Below are positions 12,401-24,530 of a stretch of 64,000 nt of DNA, one piece after another. A program made the position numbers and the translations under genes. Every line of letters starts with the position of its first letter. Positions within the stretch are counted from its first letter, which is position 1. Source of the DNA: Warburgia ugandensis (taxonomy: Eukaryota; Streptophyta; Magnoliopsida; Canellales; Canellaceae); contig CP141126.1 in NCBI GenBank assembly GCA_035236585.1, forward strand, positions 11,421,001-11,485,000, in the 5' to 3' direction. The notes below the pieces were generated by a model, which saw only the letters and a list, made by a program, of their open reading frames with translations, was not told the origin of the DNA and did no database searches.

Positions 12401-15400
12401 ACACAAGCGATAGCTTACTGAGGCATTGCTTTGTTTTGCAATGCCTTAGATCTCGAGCGCGACACCAAGAAAGGAAAAGCAGTTGATAAACCTTGAGATT
12501 TCTTGAAGACTAGTTTTCCCTATAGTTTTAGACAAGAATGTGAGTCATTAGAGTGGATTATCATTTGAATTTTATTATGGATCGCATACTTTATATTTGG
12601 ATGTGATTTAGATGTTTGGACATATGTTGGACATTTATATGGGATGTTATGATGGATAGACCCTGGGCCATATTATTATTGTCTTTTGGACGTTTATTTG
12701 ATTTAAAATAAAGGCGCCTATTTAATTGACGTTGATTTATACGCGGATTATTTATTTATGTTTAAATTACATGTACGCCATTTTGAGAAAGGAAAACTAA
12801 CACCCGGAGTTTTTAAGATAGGTTTAGTAAAATGTTAAATAAATCTTTTCTCATGGGATCCCAAATGCTCTTATTTAAAATGCCATTATTATAAATAAAA
12901 AAATTGTCTTAAAAATCCAGGGTGTTACAGCTAGAGATGACCTAGTGGGACTGCCACTTATCCAACTCATATGTCAAGAGATACTGCAGGATGGTTTCTT
13001 ATTAAGGGAAGGTGTAAGTCTAGATCCAGATGTTTCATTTGCCTCCTTCTCTTCCAACAGAAGTTGTGTTATCCATTTAAAATGAATATATCAGAGAATT
13101 CCCGTTGAGACGAAAAAGCAATGTTTTCAAATCCCAGAACCAATTATACATCAGCAAGAAAAGAAAAGGAATTGAAAGAGAAGGGGAGGTGGTGGTGAAA
13201 AAGCTATTGAGAACCAAACCATCTTCATGACAGGCACGAGAGTTAAACCATCACAGAGCAGCATCACAGTGTTTAGTTCTTATCAGTGGAGTACAACACT
13301 ACCATGCCAGAGCTTACAGAGATCACTCCATAAGGTCAGGTCCAACTAACAGACTAACCAATGATGTGATAATGTCGAACATATGCTCTCAAGTTTTCCA
13401 ACTTTAGAATGAGATATTGAGAACTAGTCAATCAGTAACCAGATAGAATGTATCAATGGTCATACTAATCGATGCATATGCTGCAAATCAAGTCATCAGA
13501 GCCCAAACAAGAAACCAGACCTTCAATTACACACACCAAATACCAGCTGACAGAATTCAAATTTGGTTTCTCAAACCATAGGAGGCTAGCATTACCATTC
13601 TGTTGGAATCCATAACTTCTTCAACCGAACTTTGCTCACTTCACATAATACTGTTTTGCGAAGAGAAATATCAACCATTTCAGGTGAGTTAGTGATGGAG
13701 CCCTAAAGAGTACCATGGTCCATATGTTAGCGCAATTATGCATATGCTGCGAATTAAGTCATCAGAGCCCAAAATGAAACCAGACCTTCAATTACACACA
13801 CCAAATACCAGCTGCCTACATTCAGATTTGATTTCTCAAACCAAAGGGGGTTCGCATTAGCATTCTCTTGGACTCCATAAGTTCTTCAACCTCATGAACT
13901 TTGCCTCAGTTCACGTAATACTGTTTTCCAAAGAAAAATATCAACCATTTCTAGTGAGCTAGTGATGGAACCCTCAAGAGTACAATGGTCCATATGTTGG
14001 CACACTTAGTCACGTAATGAGTATCATAAGTCATGCTTGAATAATATTGTTCAGAAAAAGATCAACCAGAAGAAAGCCAAAACATACAGGCAACATAGTG
14101 AAGCAATCTTAGATTGAGCAGTAAACAAGTAACACAATACAGCAAAGTGCTTAACTATTTGTCAGTTCAGTCAGATAACACATAAAAGGTTGTAAACCGT
14201 CAATTTGTTATTTGTTATCCCATTCTTCCCTTGGAATAGTTGAACTCAAGCAGTCTTAACAGTCTTGACCTATTGTCTTTGACAATCAGCTTAGTCTTGT
14301 TCTTTACATTCTTTGTACGTATCTTCCTTTAAGCTTTCATAGCGAATTCAAAGATTTCGCCTAGCAGAAATCTAGTATTCACCATCTGTTAGTCGGCATG
14401 GCTGCTAGACTTCCATTACCGGGTGTATTCATATTTTTCTCTCATATACCATAAGCCTCTAAATATGAATATTTCCACTCGGCATCTTCATCACTTCTTC
14501 CTGGACAAAAGAGAAGGGAAGAACAAAACTACTATCAGTCATCCCATACTGTTTATCTCGTGTTTTCTCATTTCCCATTTCCTATTGTTTCATGGTAACA
14601 GGTTTCTAAATGTCAAGAAAAGTTCTTTTAACTCCTTAGTAATAATTGCCAAAAGATACTTTGCAATTATGACTACTTTTCCACAGTGAAATAAAAATTG
14701 TTGATGAGCAAAATCCCTTAGTTAAATTGATGAAACGTGTAGAGATTCCGCAACCTTCCTGTCAGCCCTTCACTTCTAAGCCTAACCATCTAGAGACATG
14801 GTCAGAAATTTGCATTTTGAGAACACCAAGACGACATTGATGTGAATATCATCAGAAGTTAGCTGTCAAAGATGATAATAACAAAGAATAGAGTCAAGTT
14901 TACTGCATAAAGAAGCCCTGGTTTCTGTGAGAAATCAATGCGACTTGTTTAATTGTGTGAAATATATGAATAATATATTCAACCAACAGTAGGAAAATGA
15001 TTCAGCCCAAGGGAAAAATGCCAGCAACCAGCTCATGCCTTACTTTTTTGCACGGTATCAATTGGCTGCACTAAAACCAAAACGTGTAATTTCTGCTACT
15101 TTCAACTAAATAAGCAGTGGTCCAGCAACCAGACTGAATATCTCAAAATGCACTAAGTAACATCAGATTATGTTGTCATTTGTCTGTTTTTCTTCAAACT
15201 CCAACAATAGTTACAGTTAACATTTGTAATCTAATACCCTAAAGGCTCCCAGAAAAAGAAAGTGGGAGAGTTTCTAGCACTTGGAACTTTTGCAACTGAC
15301 GCAACTACCACCTGTACATATGTTACAATTGTGGAGATGAAAGGGAAGTTCTATGAAAAGCATAATTGAGAAGGCAGCTTTTGGCTTACCTATGGGGAAA

Positions 15401-17995
15401 GAACAACAAAGGAATCAAAACATGAAAAAGGAACTGTAATTTCCCATGTCTTGAAAGCACAACTGATTTTGGAAATGAAAGAGAACTTCTCCAAAAGGCA
15501 GAATCTACTTATCGAGGAGGCAACTTTTGGGTTCTACATGAAGAAAGATGATGTAGAAACCAAAGTGTCAAAAACAAAGTCTGTCACTTACCATTTCGTG
15601 GAAGCACAATTGAAAGAGGGAAGATTGCAGACACCCCAGAGAAAGCTTGTTAAGTGGAAGCCTGTCCATTAGCTACATAACATCTCGTACTTCTTAAGAA
15701 CCATGCATCCTCTCTATCTCACCCAGAGAAAGCTTGTCAAGTTGAAGCCTGCCCATTAGCTATATAACATATTGAACTTCTTAAGGACCATGTCTCTCTC
15801 TCTCTCTCTCTCACCCAGAGAAAGCTTGTCAAGTTGAAGCCTGCCCATTAGCTATATAACATATTGAACTTCTTAAGGACCATGTCTCTCTCTCCCTCCC
15901 TCTCTCTCTTTGTGTGTATATGCGTGTCTGTGTAATATATAGAAAGAAAGAAAGAACCATGCATCTTTCTTTATGTATTTGGAAATACCATTCAATAATC
16001 ATGATTTATTCAACAGTAGGAACAATATTTGGCATATAAGCACACGCTTACCTGTATCTCTCCAAGCAGATGGTGCTCAATGGCATTGAAAGAATCAACA
16101 ATCTCTAACTCAGACATTTTCGATATGAACTGTTGTATGTCAGTCCTTACACGTGCCTGCCTCCACAATCTCTGCTGCTCCTGCTCAGCAAGTGCACGCC
16201 TTCTTTGGAACCAGGGGTAAAAGTTGTTTCCTTTCAAAAAGCGCCTGAAATATAAATCATTGATGTAATTTAGTCATTCCCCTACTAACTGCCACATCGA
16301 ATTGACTAAAAATAACTTACAGAATAACCATATGAGAAAAACTTTACATACGAACTTGTAGACATCAGCAATTAGCATAAAGTACCTGTAGAGGTCTAGC
16401 CAGTTACTTCGCATCCTTTTAGATAAAAATTTCCCAGGACCTCTTGCTGATAAGCTCTCAAGGAATACATCAGCATGAAATGGAGGCGGAGGAGGAGCCT
16501 CCAGAAAAGGAGAAGTTCCTTCTGAAGGCGTAGTAGCTCTGAAGTATGGACCGAAAGGGGCAAGGAAATTGGTCGTAAGCTCCAAGAAATGCCGACGCAA
16601 GATCTCATTATTGACGACTGACATTGACTCTTCCACTCTCGGGGATATTCCTGCATCAATAAGTCTATTTAGAACAGCTGTATCTGGTTTTGTCGTTGCA
16701 GCATATGTACTCCAAATGGCTTCCTTGTGTTCTGTCATCAGGCAAAGAGGACCATCTCTCCTCATTTTCACCGCATTCAACAAACTCGAAGGTGAGAAGT
16801 TCTTCAAAGAAAGCTGCTGAAGATTCAAACTTTCTGGCCTCAAATTTCTACCAGTAGAAGAGGACCTAGGAGCAGCAGCAGGCCTGCTTGAATTGGTAGA
16901 AGGGGTGCCCACTGAAACAACATGGGGAATAGTTCGAAGAGTTTTCAAGAAGAAGAGATTTGTCACTCCTAAAACCATTGGGGGGAACTTATCTCGTTCA
17001 CCAAGTGCATTAAGATGGGCGAAATCCCGATCATGAATAGTAAAGTATGGGCGAAAATCAACACTGCAAGGCAATGGTGCCACCAAACTAACAAGGCCGG
17101 TGACAGCTTCACAACATTGGGGAGGCGTGGGTGCAATTATGAGAAGGGGCTCGCCTATAATCAAGAGTTCCCACAGCATCCAAAGCTGCAAAAGCAACCC
17201 CCGAAATATTCCAAAAAGGTCTGCATCGTGGAATAAGCCTTGTGGGATATACTGATTTGTTGGGGGAAATGGAGCCGTCGTGGACCCATATAAGTCCGAC
17301 ACATTCCCACCATCAGCCAGGAAACTATGCGCGGGTGGAAGATACACCTTCATTGTAGCATTCCCAATAGGAAGCTCCATTAATTTGCCAAGCACAGGCA
17401 GAGGCCATATTGACACATAAGATGCTACATGCTCAAGAGCCTTCTTACCAACGTCGAAACATAGGGGGCCCAATATCTGCAATAATGGCTTGAATATGCT
17501 CGAGTAAGGACAGTAAGACAAGATAACCACCGATTTCTGCTCCCCACCTCTCTTAAGTCTTGCGTCTTGTCTCTGCCTGTTGAATACATACCCATAGATA
17601 TATCTCGAACTACACCGACTGTTTAATCTTTCGAGTACTGAACCGGAATTCTGTTTTCTACCACTGTCAACTGACTTTGGAGAGGGAACTCCTTGGCCTG
17701 ATTCGGAAGATACATTGCCAGAAACAAGGCGACGTGGAAACCGAAAGAAGAACATACAATCGTGGATACTCGACCGGTTTTGATGGTGGGACATGGAATC
17801 GGGGAACGAATTGAAAGCAATTTCGAGCTCTTCATCTTGAGTAAGAGAACCCGAAGGATAACACTCTTCGATTACCTGACCTTGCTCAAGATCAAACCTA
17901 ATGATACAGAAGGCAAACACCCATCTCCTCAGAGCATTCAAATCAGCCTTAGAATTGGGGTCTAGCTTCAACGAACGCGAACAAGCTCGACTCAT
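9460..17995 (-). CDS. DENND6-type DENN-domain protein (plant AFI1-like)
   Basis: Predicted minus-strand coding exons are 17995-16386, 16244-16052 and about 9681-9460 (stop TAA), all phase-consistent with GT-AG borders, giving about 672-674 residues. The acceptor of the last exon could be 6 bp further in (first base 9675). The protein starts with an upstream DENN segment (RRWVFAFCIIRFDLEQGQ, residues 23-40). It continues with the core DENN block (LLLQLWMLWELLIIGEPLLI, APTPPQCCEAV, SVDFRPYFTIHD) and the downstream ILRRHFLELTTNFLAPF and RGPGKFLSKRMRSNWLDLYR. Exon 2 adds PWFQRRRALAEQEQQRLW and exon 3 the conserved end CQKLRGDLQIVFNKLPKDMQ. Animal DENND6 proteins are guanine-nucleotide exchange factors for Rab14-class GTPases on endosomes; the plant role is inferred. 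The last intron is about 6.4 kb and holds a solo LTR and two tandem duplications. Confidence is high for family and exons 1-2, slightly lower for the exact last junction. Confidence 0.9.
10318..12929 (-). mobile_element. Solo LTR of a large Ty3/gypsy-like element (copy 1, 2,612 bp)
   Basis: Plus-strand ends are TGTAATATCC and GGGTGTTACA, i.e. TG...CA termini. They are flanked by a perfect 5-bp target duplication GCTAG (10313-10317 and 12930-12934). It is the reverse orientation of the copy at 56306-59280, with which it is alignable along nearly its full length. No internal coding region is attached, so it is a solo LTR left by recombination. Orientation is tentative, based on a TATA-like motif that lies near one end in both copies. 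Large LTRs with TGTAACACCC ends are typical of Tekay/Del chromoviruses, but I cannot confirm the clade. It sits in the last intron of the DENND6-like gene. Confidence 0.85.
12935..13470. other. Intron sequence, no feature seen
   Basis: Part of the 6.4-kb last intron of the DENND6-like gene, between the solo LTR and a tandem duplication. I see no exon-like or transposon-like signal. Confidence 0.4.
13474..14003. repeat. Two-copy tandem duplication, about 266 bp per unit
   Basis: Unit 1 starts at 13474 and unit 2 at 13740, both with GCATATGCTGC. They share long blocks such as CAGACCTTCAATTACACACA and AATACTGTTTT, with scattered substitutions and small gaps. It lies inside the last intron of the DENND6-like gene. 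Confidence 0.8.
14010..15630. other. Intron sequence, no feature seen
   Basis: Rest of the long intron of the DENND6-like gene. Open frames at 14423-14689 and 15451-15672 show no recognisable domain and are read here as chance. Confidence 0.4.
15633..15915. repeat. Three-copy tandem repeat (88-90 bp) with CT microsatellites
   Basis: Units start at 15633, 15721 and 15811 with ACCC(C)AGAGAAAGCTTGT. Units 2 and 3 are nearly identical while unit 1 is diverged, suggesting the last duplication is recent. CT tracts end units 2 and 3 (15791-15810 and 15884-15910). Confidence 0.85.
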
Positions 17996-18480
17996 TTCCC
18001 GTCAGACATTCGATTTTATCGCTTTCATTGATACATAAATAGATAGAGATGGGTTTCGACTAAAAGACCTGATTTTCTGTCCCCCATCAAATTACAACCT
18101 TAAATAAATATAAGATGTTCCGGGGTTCTTCTCTTTATGTCCAGAATGGAAAAACTAAAACCAAACTCGAAACCCATCAAACCTTTCGAAAGGGAAACCC
18201 AATAAAGGCAGATATTTCGAAGCAGCAAAGTCTGGTTTTTAAGGACAAAACCCAAAACCAGATAGAAGACGGGAAATGAGGGTATTTATTACCTGAAATG
18301 TGGACGACTAGGATTACAAATCTCTAATCAAGGATCTGGGTCAGTTCCAACAGCAAAAAGGAGCAGTGTGTCTCCATGAAAATCAAAAGAGATGGGATGA
18401 GATGCAGGTTGCGAACTGCCGTCGAAGAAATGCTTCGGCTCGGACCGACAAAAAGCCTCCTTCCCTCCTCTCTCCTAAGG
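17996..18480 (-). other. 5' leader of the DENND6-like gene with a probable intron
   Basis: On the minus strand a strong donor (TTTCAG|GTAATAAAT, near 18293) lies upstream of the ATG, and AG acceptors (GGGGACAG or AAAATCAG) occur near 18065-18085, consistent with a leader intron of roughly 220 bp. The transcription start is not determinable; the gene's promoter should lie above about 18400. Confidence 0.4.
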
Positions 18481-18499
18481 TTTGGGTTTGAGCTGTATT

Positions 18500-19430
18500 T
18501 GATCCTACGACAATAAAAAATCCAGATTTCTTCTTGCTTTTTCTCTTGCTAAAATCCAGGTTCTATGTCGATGATTCGATCAAATGACTTCCAAACATGT
18601 CATCTTGTATAGGGATTTACCCCGTAATTAGGAGACGTCATGTAATGGATGTCGAAGGGCTAGCCGGGTGTATTCCAGGCCGGTCATCGCGGCTTGAGAT
18701 TCAGACGGATATGGGGTTATTACCCGTTCATTAAAGGAGGAGGATAAATTGCCTACGTGCACCAACTCATTGGTAGTGAGTTCGTAGAAGTAAAAAGATA
18801 ATTTCAGACAAAATGATGATTTTAGATGTAGCTAAGAAAATGAGTGGCTTGGACCACGTACTGTATGAGCCTATTTTCGCCAAGTAGGTGTGTACATGAG
18901 CTGATTTCTAATTCTCATTCCTCCATGCACAATCACGTAAGATCTAGACTACTCATCCAATCACAAGCCACGTTATCCCTTTCTTCATGTTAAGGGTATA
19001 GAAATGGAAATCCAACGGCCCAATTAATCAGGTTTTTCACCAAAGTTTTGTGAAGCATAATTACCCAATCACGGTTTTAAAGTCCTGTAATTGTAGATGC
19101 CAAGATCATCCAGCATAATACCACCAAGAATTGAACCAAAACAAATGACTACCCCAGATAGCATTGAAGCCTGACCCATTGCATATTCAAATATCATCGG
19201 TGGGCCACATCTTCAATAAAAAACATGCTCCTCATAAACCCAATTCAATAGTCTTCCAGCCTACCAAATCTGGTCTATGATGGAGATGATTGTAGCACAT
19301 AACCTTTCAATGGGATTCTGAACATGTTTATTGTTCGCAGAGACTAAAAAAAATCTAACCATCTAGCCCTCGTTAGCTCTGGTCAGAAGGTAAGCACGTT
19401 GTGTAGTTTACTTTAGGATTGGCAAATCAT
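18500..19430. other. Intergenic DNA upstream of the DENND6-like gene, no feature seen
   Basis: It should include the gene's promoter but no core element stands out clearly. No coding similarity recognised. Confidence 0.35.
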
Positions 19431-19434
19431 ATCT

Positions 19435-20155
19435 GTTAGTTGTATTTGTGTTGTGTCAAGACTGAGCCATTACAAAATATGAGTTGCACGAACATAGTCC
19501 GATAAATAATTGTGTCAAGAACCCGTTACTCAAACACACGCACGATTATTAAATGAGTTGACACAACACGACTAGTATAACACGATTAGAAGAATGTACA
19601 ATAACTAATATCTTATAAGAATATATGGAGGTTGATTTTTCAAGAATCATAAGAATATAATATGGTTTTTGAAAACTCATCTTATATTCATATAGAGTAT
19701 ATGATGATTTTTGAAAACCCATCATATATTGAAGGTTTTTTAAAAACTATAAGAATATAGGATAAGTTTTCAAAAACCGTCATATATTCATATATAGGAT
19801 GGTTTTTAAAAAATATTCTATATTAATGATTTTTCAAAAATCTCAAGAATATAGGACGGGTTTCTAAAAACCATCATATATTTCTATAATAATATAGGAT
19901 TGTTTTTGAAAAACCTTCCTATAATTTCAACATGATTGGCTAACATGTTGCGAGTTAGATGGGTTAGCATGACTGATTAATAGGTCGTGAGTCAAACAGG
20001 TCAACATGACGGGTCAACATTAATTGAGCCGAACACGACACAATTTTTGACATCCTAAAATTAACACGAATATGATAATACTCAACTCTAACCTGCTAAA
20101 TCAGTGTCGTGTTCGAATCGTGTTATCGTATCGTGTCATATTTACGACCCTTAAT
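19435..20155. repeat. Composite AT-rich repeat with short palindromic minisatellite core
   Basis: The core at 19612-19925 repeats a degenerate 50-60-bp motif built from GGTTTTTGAAAACC-like palindromes alternating with AAGAATATAGGA and CATCATATATT. The flanks at 19435-19600 and 19930-20155 are rich in CGTGT/ACACG words (for example TCGTGTTATCGTATCGTGTC). This resembles a non-autonomous plant repeat, but I could not identify clean terminal repeats. Confidence 0.45.
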
Positions 20156-20159
20156 TCAC

Positions 20160-21470
20160 TAATTCACATGGAACCATGGTATGCCAAGCAAACTGATAGC
20201 TTTTAAACGGGTAAAACCAGCATCTTCGCCCAACAAACCATTTAGCTAAAAGGGCGGGTTGGGCACGATCATTTTTTAAGCGAATCACGAAATCAAGACC
20301 CGGGACTGTGTTTGTACAGGGTGAGTCACGGGTCCAGGCACATGGGCAAAAGTTGACACCTGTAGCTGAATATCCTCGCACTTTTTTATTTCTTAAATCT
20401 AAGGGGGTTAAACCGTAGAAGAACAACCGAGTATTCCTTTCATTGATCAGAACCGTTCATCTGATGCGGTGAGATAAGGATGAATTGATTGAGTCATGCA
20501 TAAAGTTTCTCCAATGCTGGAAAAATCAAATCCTTCAACCAAAGGAGAGCGGTGGTAATGCAGGCTCTCTTTCTTCTTGTTTTACAGTCCATCTTTCATT
20601 GGTTTGGTGAATTTTTCAGTTGGTTTTGTTCATTAATGAGTTGTAGGTCTCTCTCATTCTTATGCCCACTCATAAAACATAGAGAGACGTTAAACCAAAG
20701 CAAGAGTAGCGATGTGATCTCATAACAAATCCCCTGTAATTTCTTAGCCAACAACATCACGAGCAAACCTTCAAGGCATTTCAGTCCAAGTCCTGTTAAG
20801 CAACAGGCACCGCAAACCCGTTGATCCTTCCATAGATTCCAAACAGCCCCATATGATAATTACAAAAAGAATTCATTTGTTTGCAATAAAAAAATATTAT
20901 TAAATTGCATCCACATCATCCATCAGCAGTTTCAGTCAGTTCCTTGCTACTCGCCCAAATCGGGAAGCTGTCCTGGGATCCAAATTCCTACAAATATGTT
21001 TATAAGTTGGTTGATTTATAATCATAGCTTCAAATCGGTACGGAGAGTATGAAGAGCAAAGTTACAGCTGGCTTGGTAGAAATTCTGGAGGGGTATCAAA
21101 TTCAATATGAATATGATCAGTATGATCGAAGTGGATCTATTTTTGGCCGTCAGTATTAGCATGATCATTATGCTAAAAGTGTGTCAATTTTTGGCACTCC
21201 TATAAATTTTTTCTAAGATCTTATGCGCCTATCCGATCATAGTCAGATAGGCAAGGTCTGTCCTATTTTGCTTCATCATCGCCCCCACAAGATGATGGAC
21301 TTCGAGGAAGCTCGTTACACAGAGATGGACCTTCCACTAGTTGGTGAGAATCAGACAAATATTATGATTCACCTTCCTGCCATTTTGGCACTTCCATAAC
21401 ATGGTTTTCATCTCCATCAACCTGTTCGCCCTATTCAGGCTGCACATCATTTACTAAAATGTCGAGTCTC
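20160..21470. other. Intergenic DNA, no gene seen
   Basis: Only short open frames; no recognised domain or repeat. Confidence 0.4.
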
Positions 21471-21499
21471 GGTGAATCCTACCACCTGGATCATCAGTT

Positions 21500-21857
21500 C
21501 ATGTTATTAACGCAAGATAACATCGGTAGACATGAAGGATCTGATCGCGACGTGAGATTAGGTGTTTAGGGGCCCTAAAGGTTATTACCTAGACAACGGA
21601 TTCCTCCAACTAACTGTTGATTCTTGTCTTGAACCATCATCAATATGACCTTGCCTATCATTTAGCAGAGGTCCTGTCTTGAATGCATCCCCCTACATTA
21701 TGAATTCGTGTGATCAACTCAAGATAATATCAGCATACATCCAGGATCATATTGAAATGTGAGAATATATTTTCAAGGGTCCTACAGGTTAGTAGCACCT
21801 GCACAATGGTATAATTGAAAGCAATTGATGATTCTTTTCTTGAACCAAGATCAGCAT
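21500..21857. repeat. Diverged tandem duplication (two ~150-bp copies)
   Basis: Copy 1 about 21500-21650 and copy 2 about 21708-21857 share a series of blocks: CTCAAGATAA-like start, GGATC, GGGNCCTANAGGTTA, and TGATTCTTNTCTTGAACCA. Frames are broken in both. The minus-strand open frame over copy 2 has no recognised domain. Confidence 0.5.
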
Positions 21858-22429
21858 GTCGCTTTTCAGAACGAATCGGCTCAGCTGTTACATATTTGGG
21901 GGTAACAGGAACTACTTTTATGGCAATAGATTCAGTGGGGTTAGGTTGCACTTCTTGCTCATTATTTTCACCTTGCTTTAGTTGCTGCAGGAAAAATATC
22001 TTGAAAACAACAAAAGCTCCTTTTTCATCCTCTCCAGTATCTAGGTGATAGTGTGCATCACCCAGTTTTCTCATTTTTTTTAACTTTTGCCATGCCTACA
22101 TATAACGATTATTTTTATACATCCTTTCTCTATCCCATCCATACTTACAGGCTTCGTTTTGCCTGTTTTATGCCAACGGACATAGCCATCATCATTGTTG
22201 TGAATCTTTGTGTGCTTCCAGGTTCTGGTGTTGTATGCTTTGGATGTTCTGTGGAAAAAGGTGGAAACCACTTCCGTCTGGCTTTAGTCTTACAAGTGTG
22301 TATTTTGGCAGAAGTTAGTAGTGACGAAGGCTTGAACTAAGCAAGTAGAGGGTGATCTCAGATAGTAAGTACCGGGTAGACTCTGAGGATGGGTATAGCA
22401 AAATTCCATTGTCTTCATCAACTGTTGGT

Positions 22430-22676
22430 ATGAAAGCGTCAAAGAATGTGGCTTAACGCTTCCACACCAACTTTTGCAAGTGCCAAAGGAGTTCTTAATC
22501 AGATGGATAAAATTTCACACTTGTCGGTAAACCTGGCCACTCCGAGTTGATATGCAAGCGTCAACAAAATATGTGGCTTGACGCCGTCGACACCAACTTT
22601 TGCAAGTAAATGCCAAAGAAGCTCTTGATCAGATGGATAAAATTTCACGCCTCATGGTAGACCTGCCACTCCTGAG
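22430..22676. repeat. Diverged tandem duplication (two ~115-125-bp copies)
   Basis: Copy 1 (22430-22545) and copy 2 (22551-22676) share CACACCAACTTTTGCAAGT-like and CAGATGGATAAAATTTCAC blocks. Copy 2 is open in one frame (a QMDKISRLMVDLPLLSNM segment), copy 1 is not. Origin unknown; a decayed coding fragment is possible. Confidence 0.55.
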
Positions 22677-22777
22677 TAACATGAAAAGTGAAAAGAAACC
22701 AGATATTGGAAAGACAGAGATACCCAATGTTGCCTCTGTGCCAAGGATAGTGTTTCAGCTAATTAACCGAAGGAATA

Positions 22778-22959
22778 AAAAGGGCAGCCCCGGTGCATGA
22801 AGTTTTCGCCTATGCGGGGTCTGAGGAAGGGGCGGACCACAAGGGTCTATAATAGTCAATCTTACCTTGCATTTTCCAAGAGGCTGATTCCACGCCTTGA
22901 ACCTGTGACCTCAAGGTCACATGACGACAACTTTTACCGTTGTGCCGAGGCTCCCCTTC
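22778..22959 (-). mobile_element. Au-type SINE, full length
   Basis: On the minus strand: GGGGAGCCTCGGCACAACGG head, GGTCACAGGTTCAAGGCG B-box region, GACCCTTGTGGTCC body and GGGGCTGCCC tail. Target duplication of 17 bp with one mismatch (22761-22777 and 22960-22976). Confidence 0.88.
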
Positions 22960-22984
22960 AATTAACCGAATGAATATGGATGAA

Positions 22985-24520
22985 AATTTGGGCTTTAGTC
23001 CACAGCTTGTTTGTTTTTACCCAGCCTATCTACTAAAGACCAAAAATATGGAGCAGGGAAGCGGAACTGAATGAAGAACCAGCATCTGCAGAGGTGATAA
23101 CTTCAATCTACTAATTGATATTTCATCTTATACACTGAGAAACTAAATATGCCATCTAGAATTAAAGTTGGTATTCTTGAGGAGATCAAGTTCGTTCTAA
23201 GATTTCTTGAATGAAAGCATATTAAATAGTTGCATGCATAAAGCAAACATGACATAAACATACTCTGCCTGAGGAGAGAAGCTTCAATTTGGCTCATTGT
23301 CAGGCATTGGGTTCTGAAGATTGGAGAATAGATTGTTGGTCATGGCAGGTATAGCTTATTCCTATTTTCTGGGCTCTGGTGCTCTTATGCACCATCATCG
23401 TTTAAAATGCTACTACCGACATGAAAAAGGCTTTTATTGCTGCCTATTTCCTACTGAAATTCTGCACCACAAGAAGGCTGTGTTACAAGAATGCAGGCCA
23501 TAATGCTTTATAATCAAATGGCATTTATGAATGAAGTATACCAAGTAAGCTGAGACCAAAATTTTCATAATAAAGTAAATCATATTGGATCTAGAACGTT
23601 TGGTGGTTAATTTATTTCTGTTGGTGTCAACATTCAATGGCCATAATTGAGTATGAACTAGTGAGGGATCAAAAGGCATCATATCTATAGTAAGCATGGT
23701 CAGAAATTTGGTAAAACAGGCAGTGTCCTGCAACATAGAATATCACTATATCATTATGGTTGAGTATGTCATTAGCACATAAGCATACAATTACTTTATG
23801 CTTGAATGTATGCCGTTAACAAATTTGAAGCCCTTGATCAAAGCCATCCATTTAGATGTTGCGTAAATATTTAGGGCTGTTGTATGTTGCATTGAACATT
23901 CTGTTACACAGGCAGTACCCATTGACATTTAAAAATATTATATCTATAACCACTGTTCATTTTAGGAGGGTTAAATCAGCTTTGCATTCATGGTTTCTGT
24001 AAATTTGTTAAAAGGTGAGATTTTTATATCAAGCCTTTACTGAGGCCCAGAATATAAGAAATGCATTATTGACGCTAATGAGAACTAGTACCTCCTTCCC
24101 ATGAATTTTGAAGCTTATTAGAGTAGGACAGGATCAAACTCATTTTTTTTTATTAAAAGGTGCAGAAAGAACACTCTATTAAACATTATGTACCCTTTGC
24201 GGGAAACCATCCCGCAGTTCCTCCTCTCTAGTTTTCTCATTTCTTTGGAAATATCTCAGCTTTGTTCATAATCATCTCCACAAAAAGACAGCCTCACCAG
24301 ATGTTCATCACTTCAGAAGTACAAAGGCCAAACACTCTAATCTGATCTTAAGATCCTAAAAGATCCTCTGTTTCTTTTTACTACTTAAATTTCCTCTCTT
24401 ATATCTGTTTATTTATTTCTTTCTTTACTCTTTTCCTTTTCTTGTAGTCAATTTATGCTTACCATGATTTCAGTTCCAGATTGTTTTCGCTCAATCGACT
24501 GAAACTAACCACTTGCAGAC
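22985..24520. other. Intergenic DNA, no gene seen
   Basis: AT-rich; no recognised coding domain, RNA gene or transposon end. Confidence 0.4.
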
Positions 24521-24530
24521 AGCAAAGGCT

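Noticed and set aside
21730..22074. 114-codon minus-strand open frame
   Set aside because: No known domain, and it overlaps a diverged tandem duplication whose other copy is not open. Kept only as part of the duplication finding.
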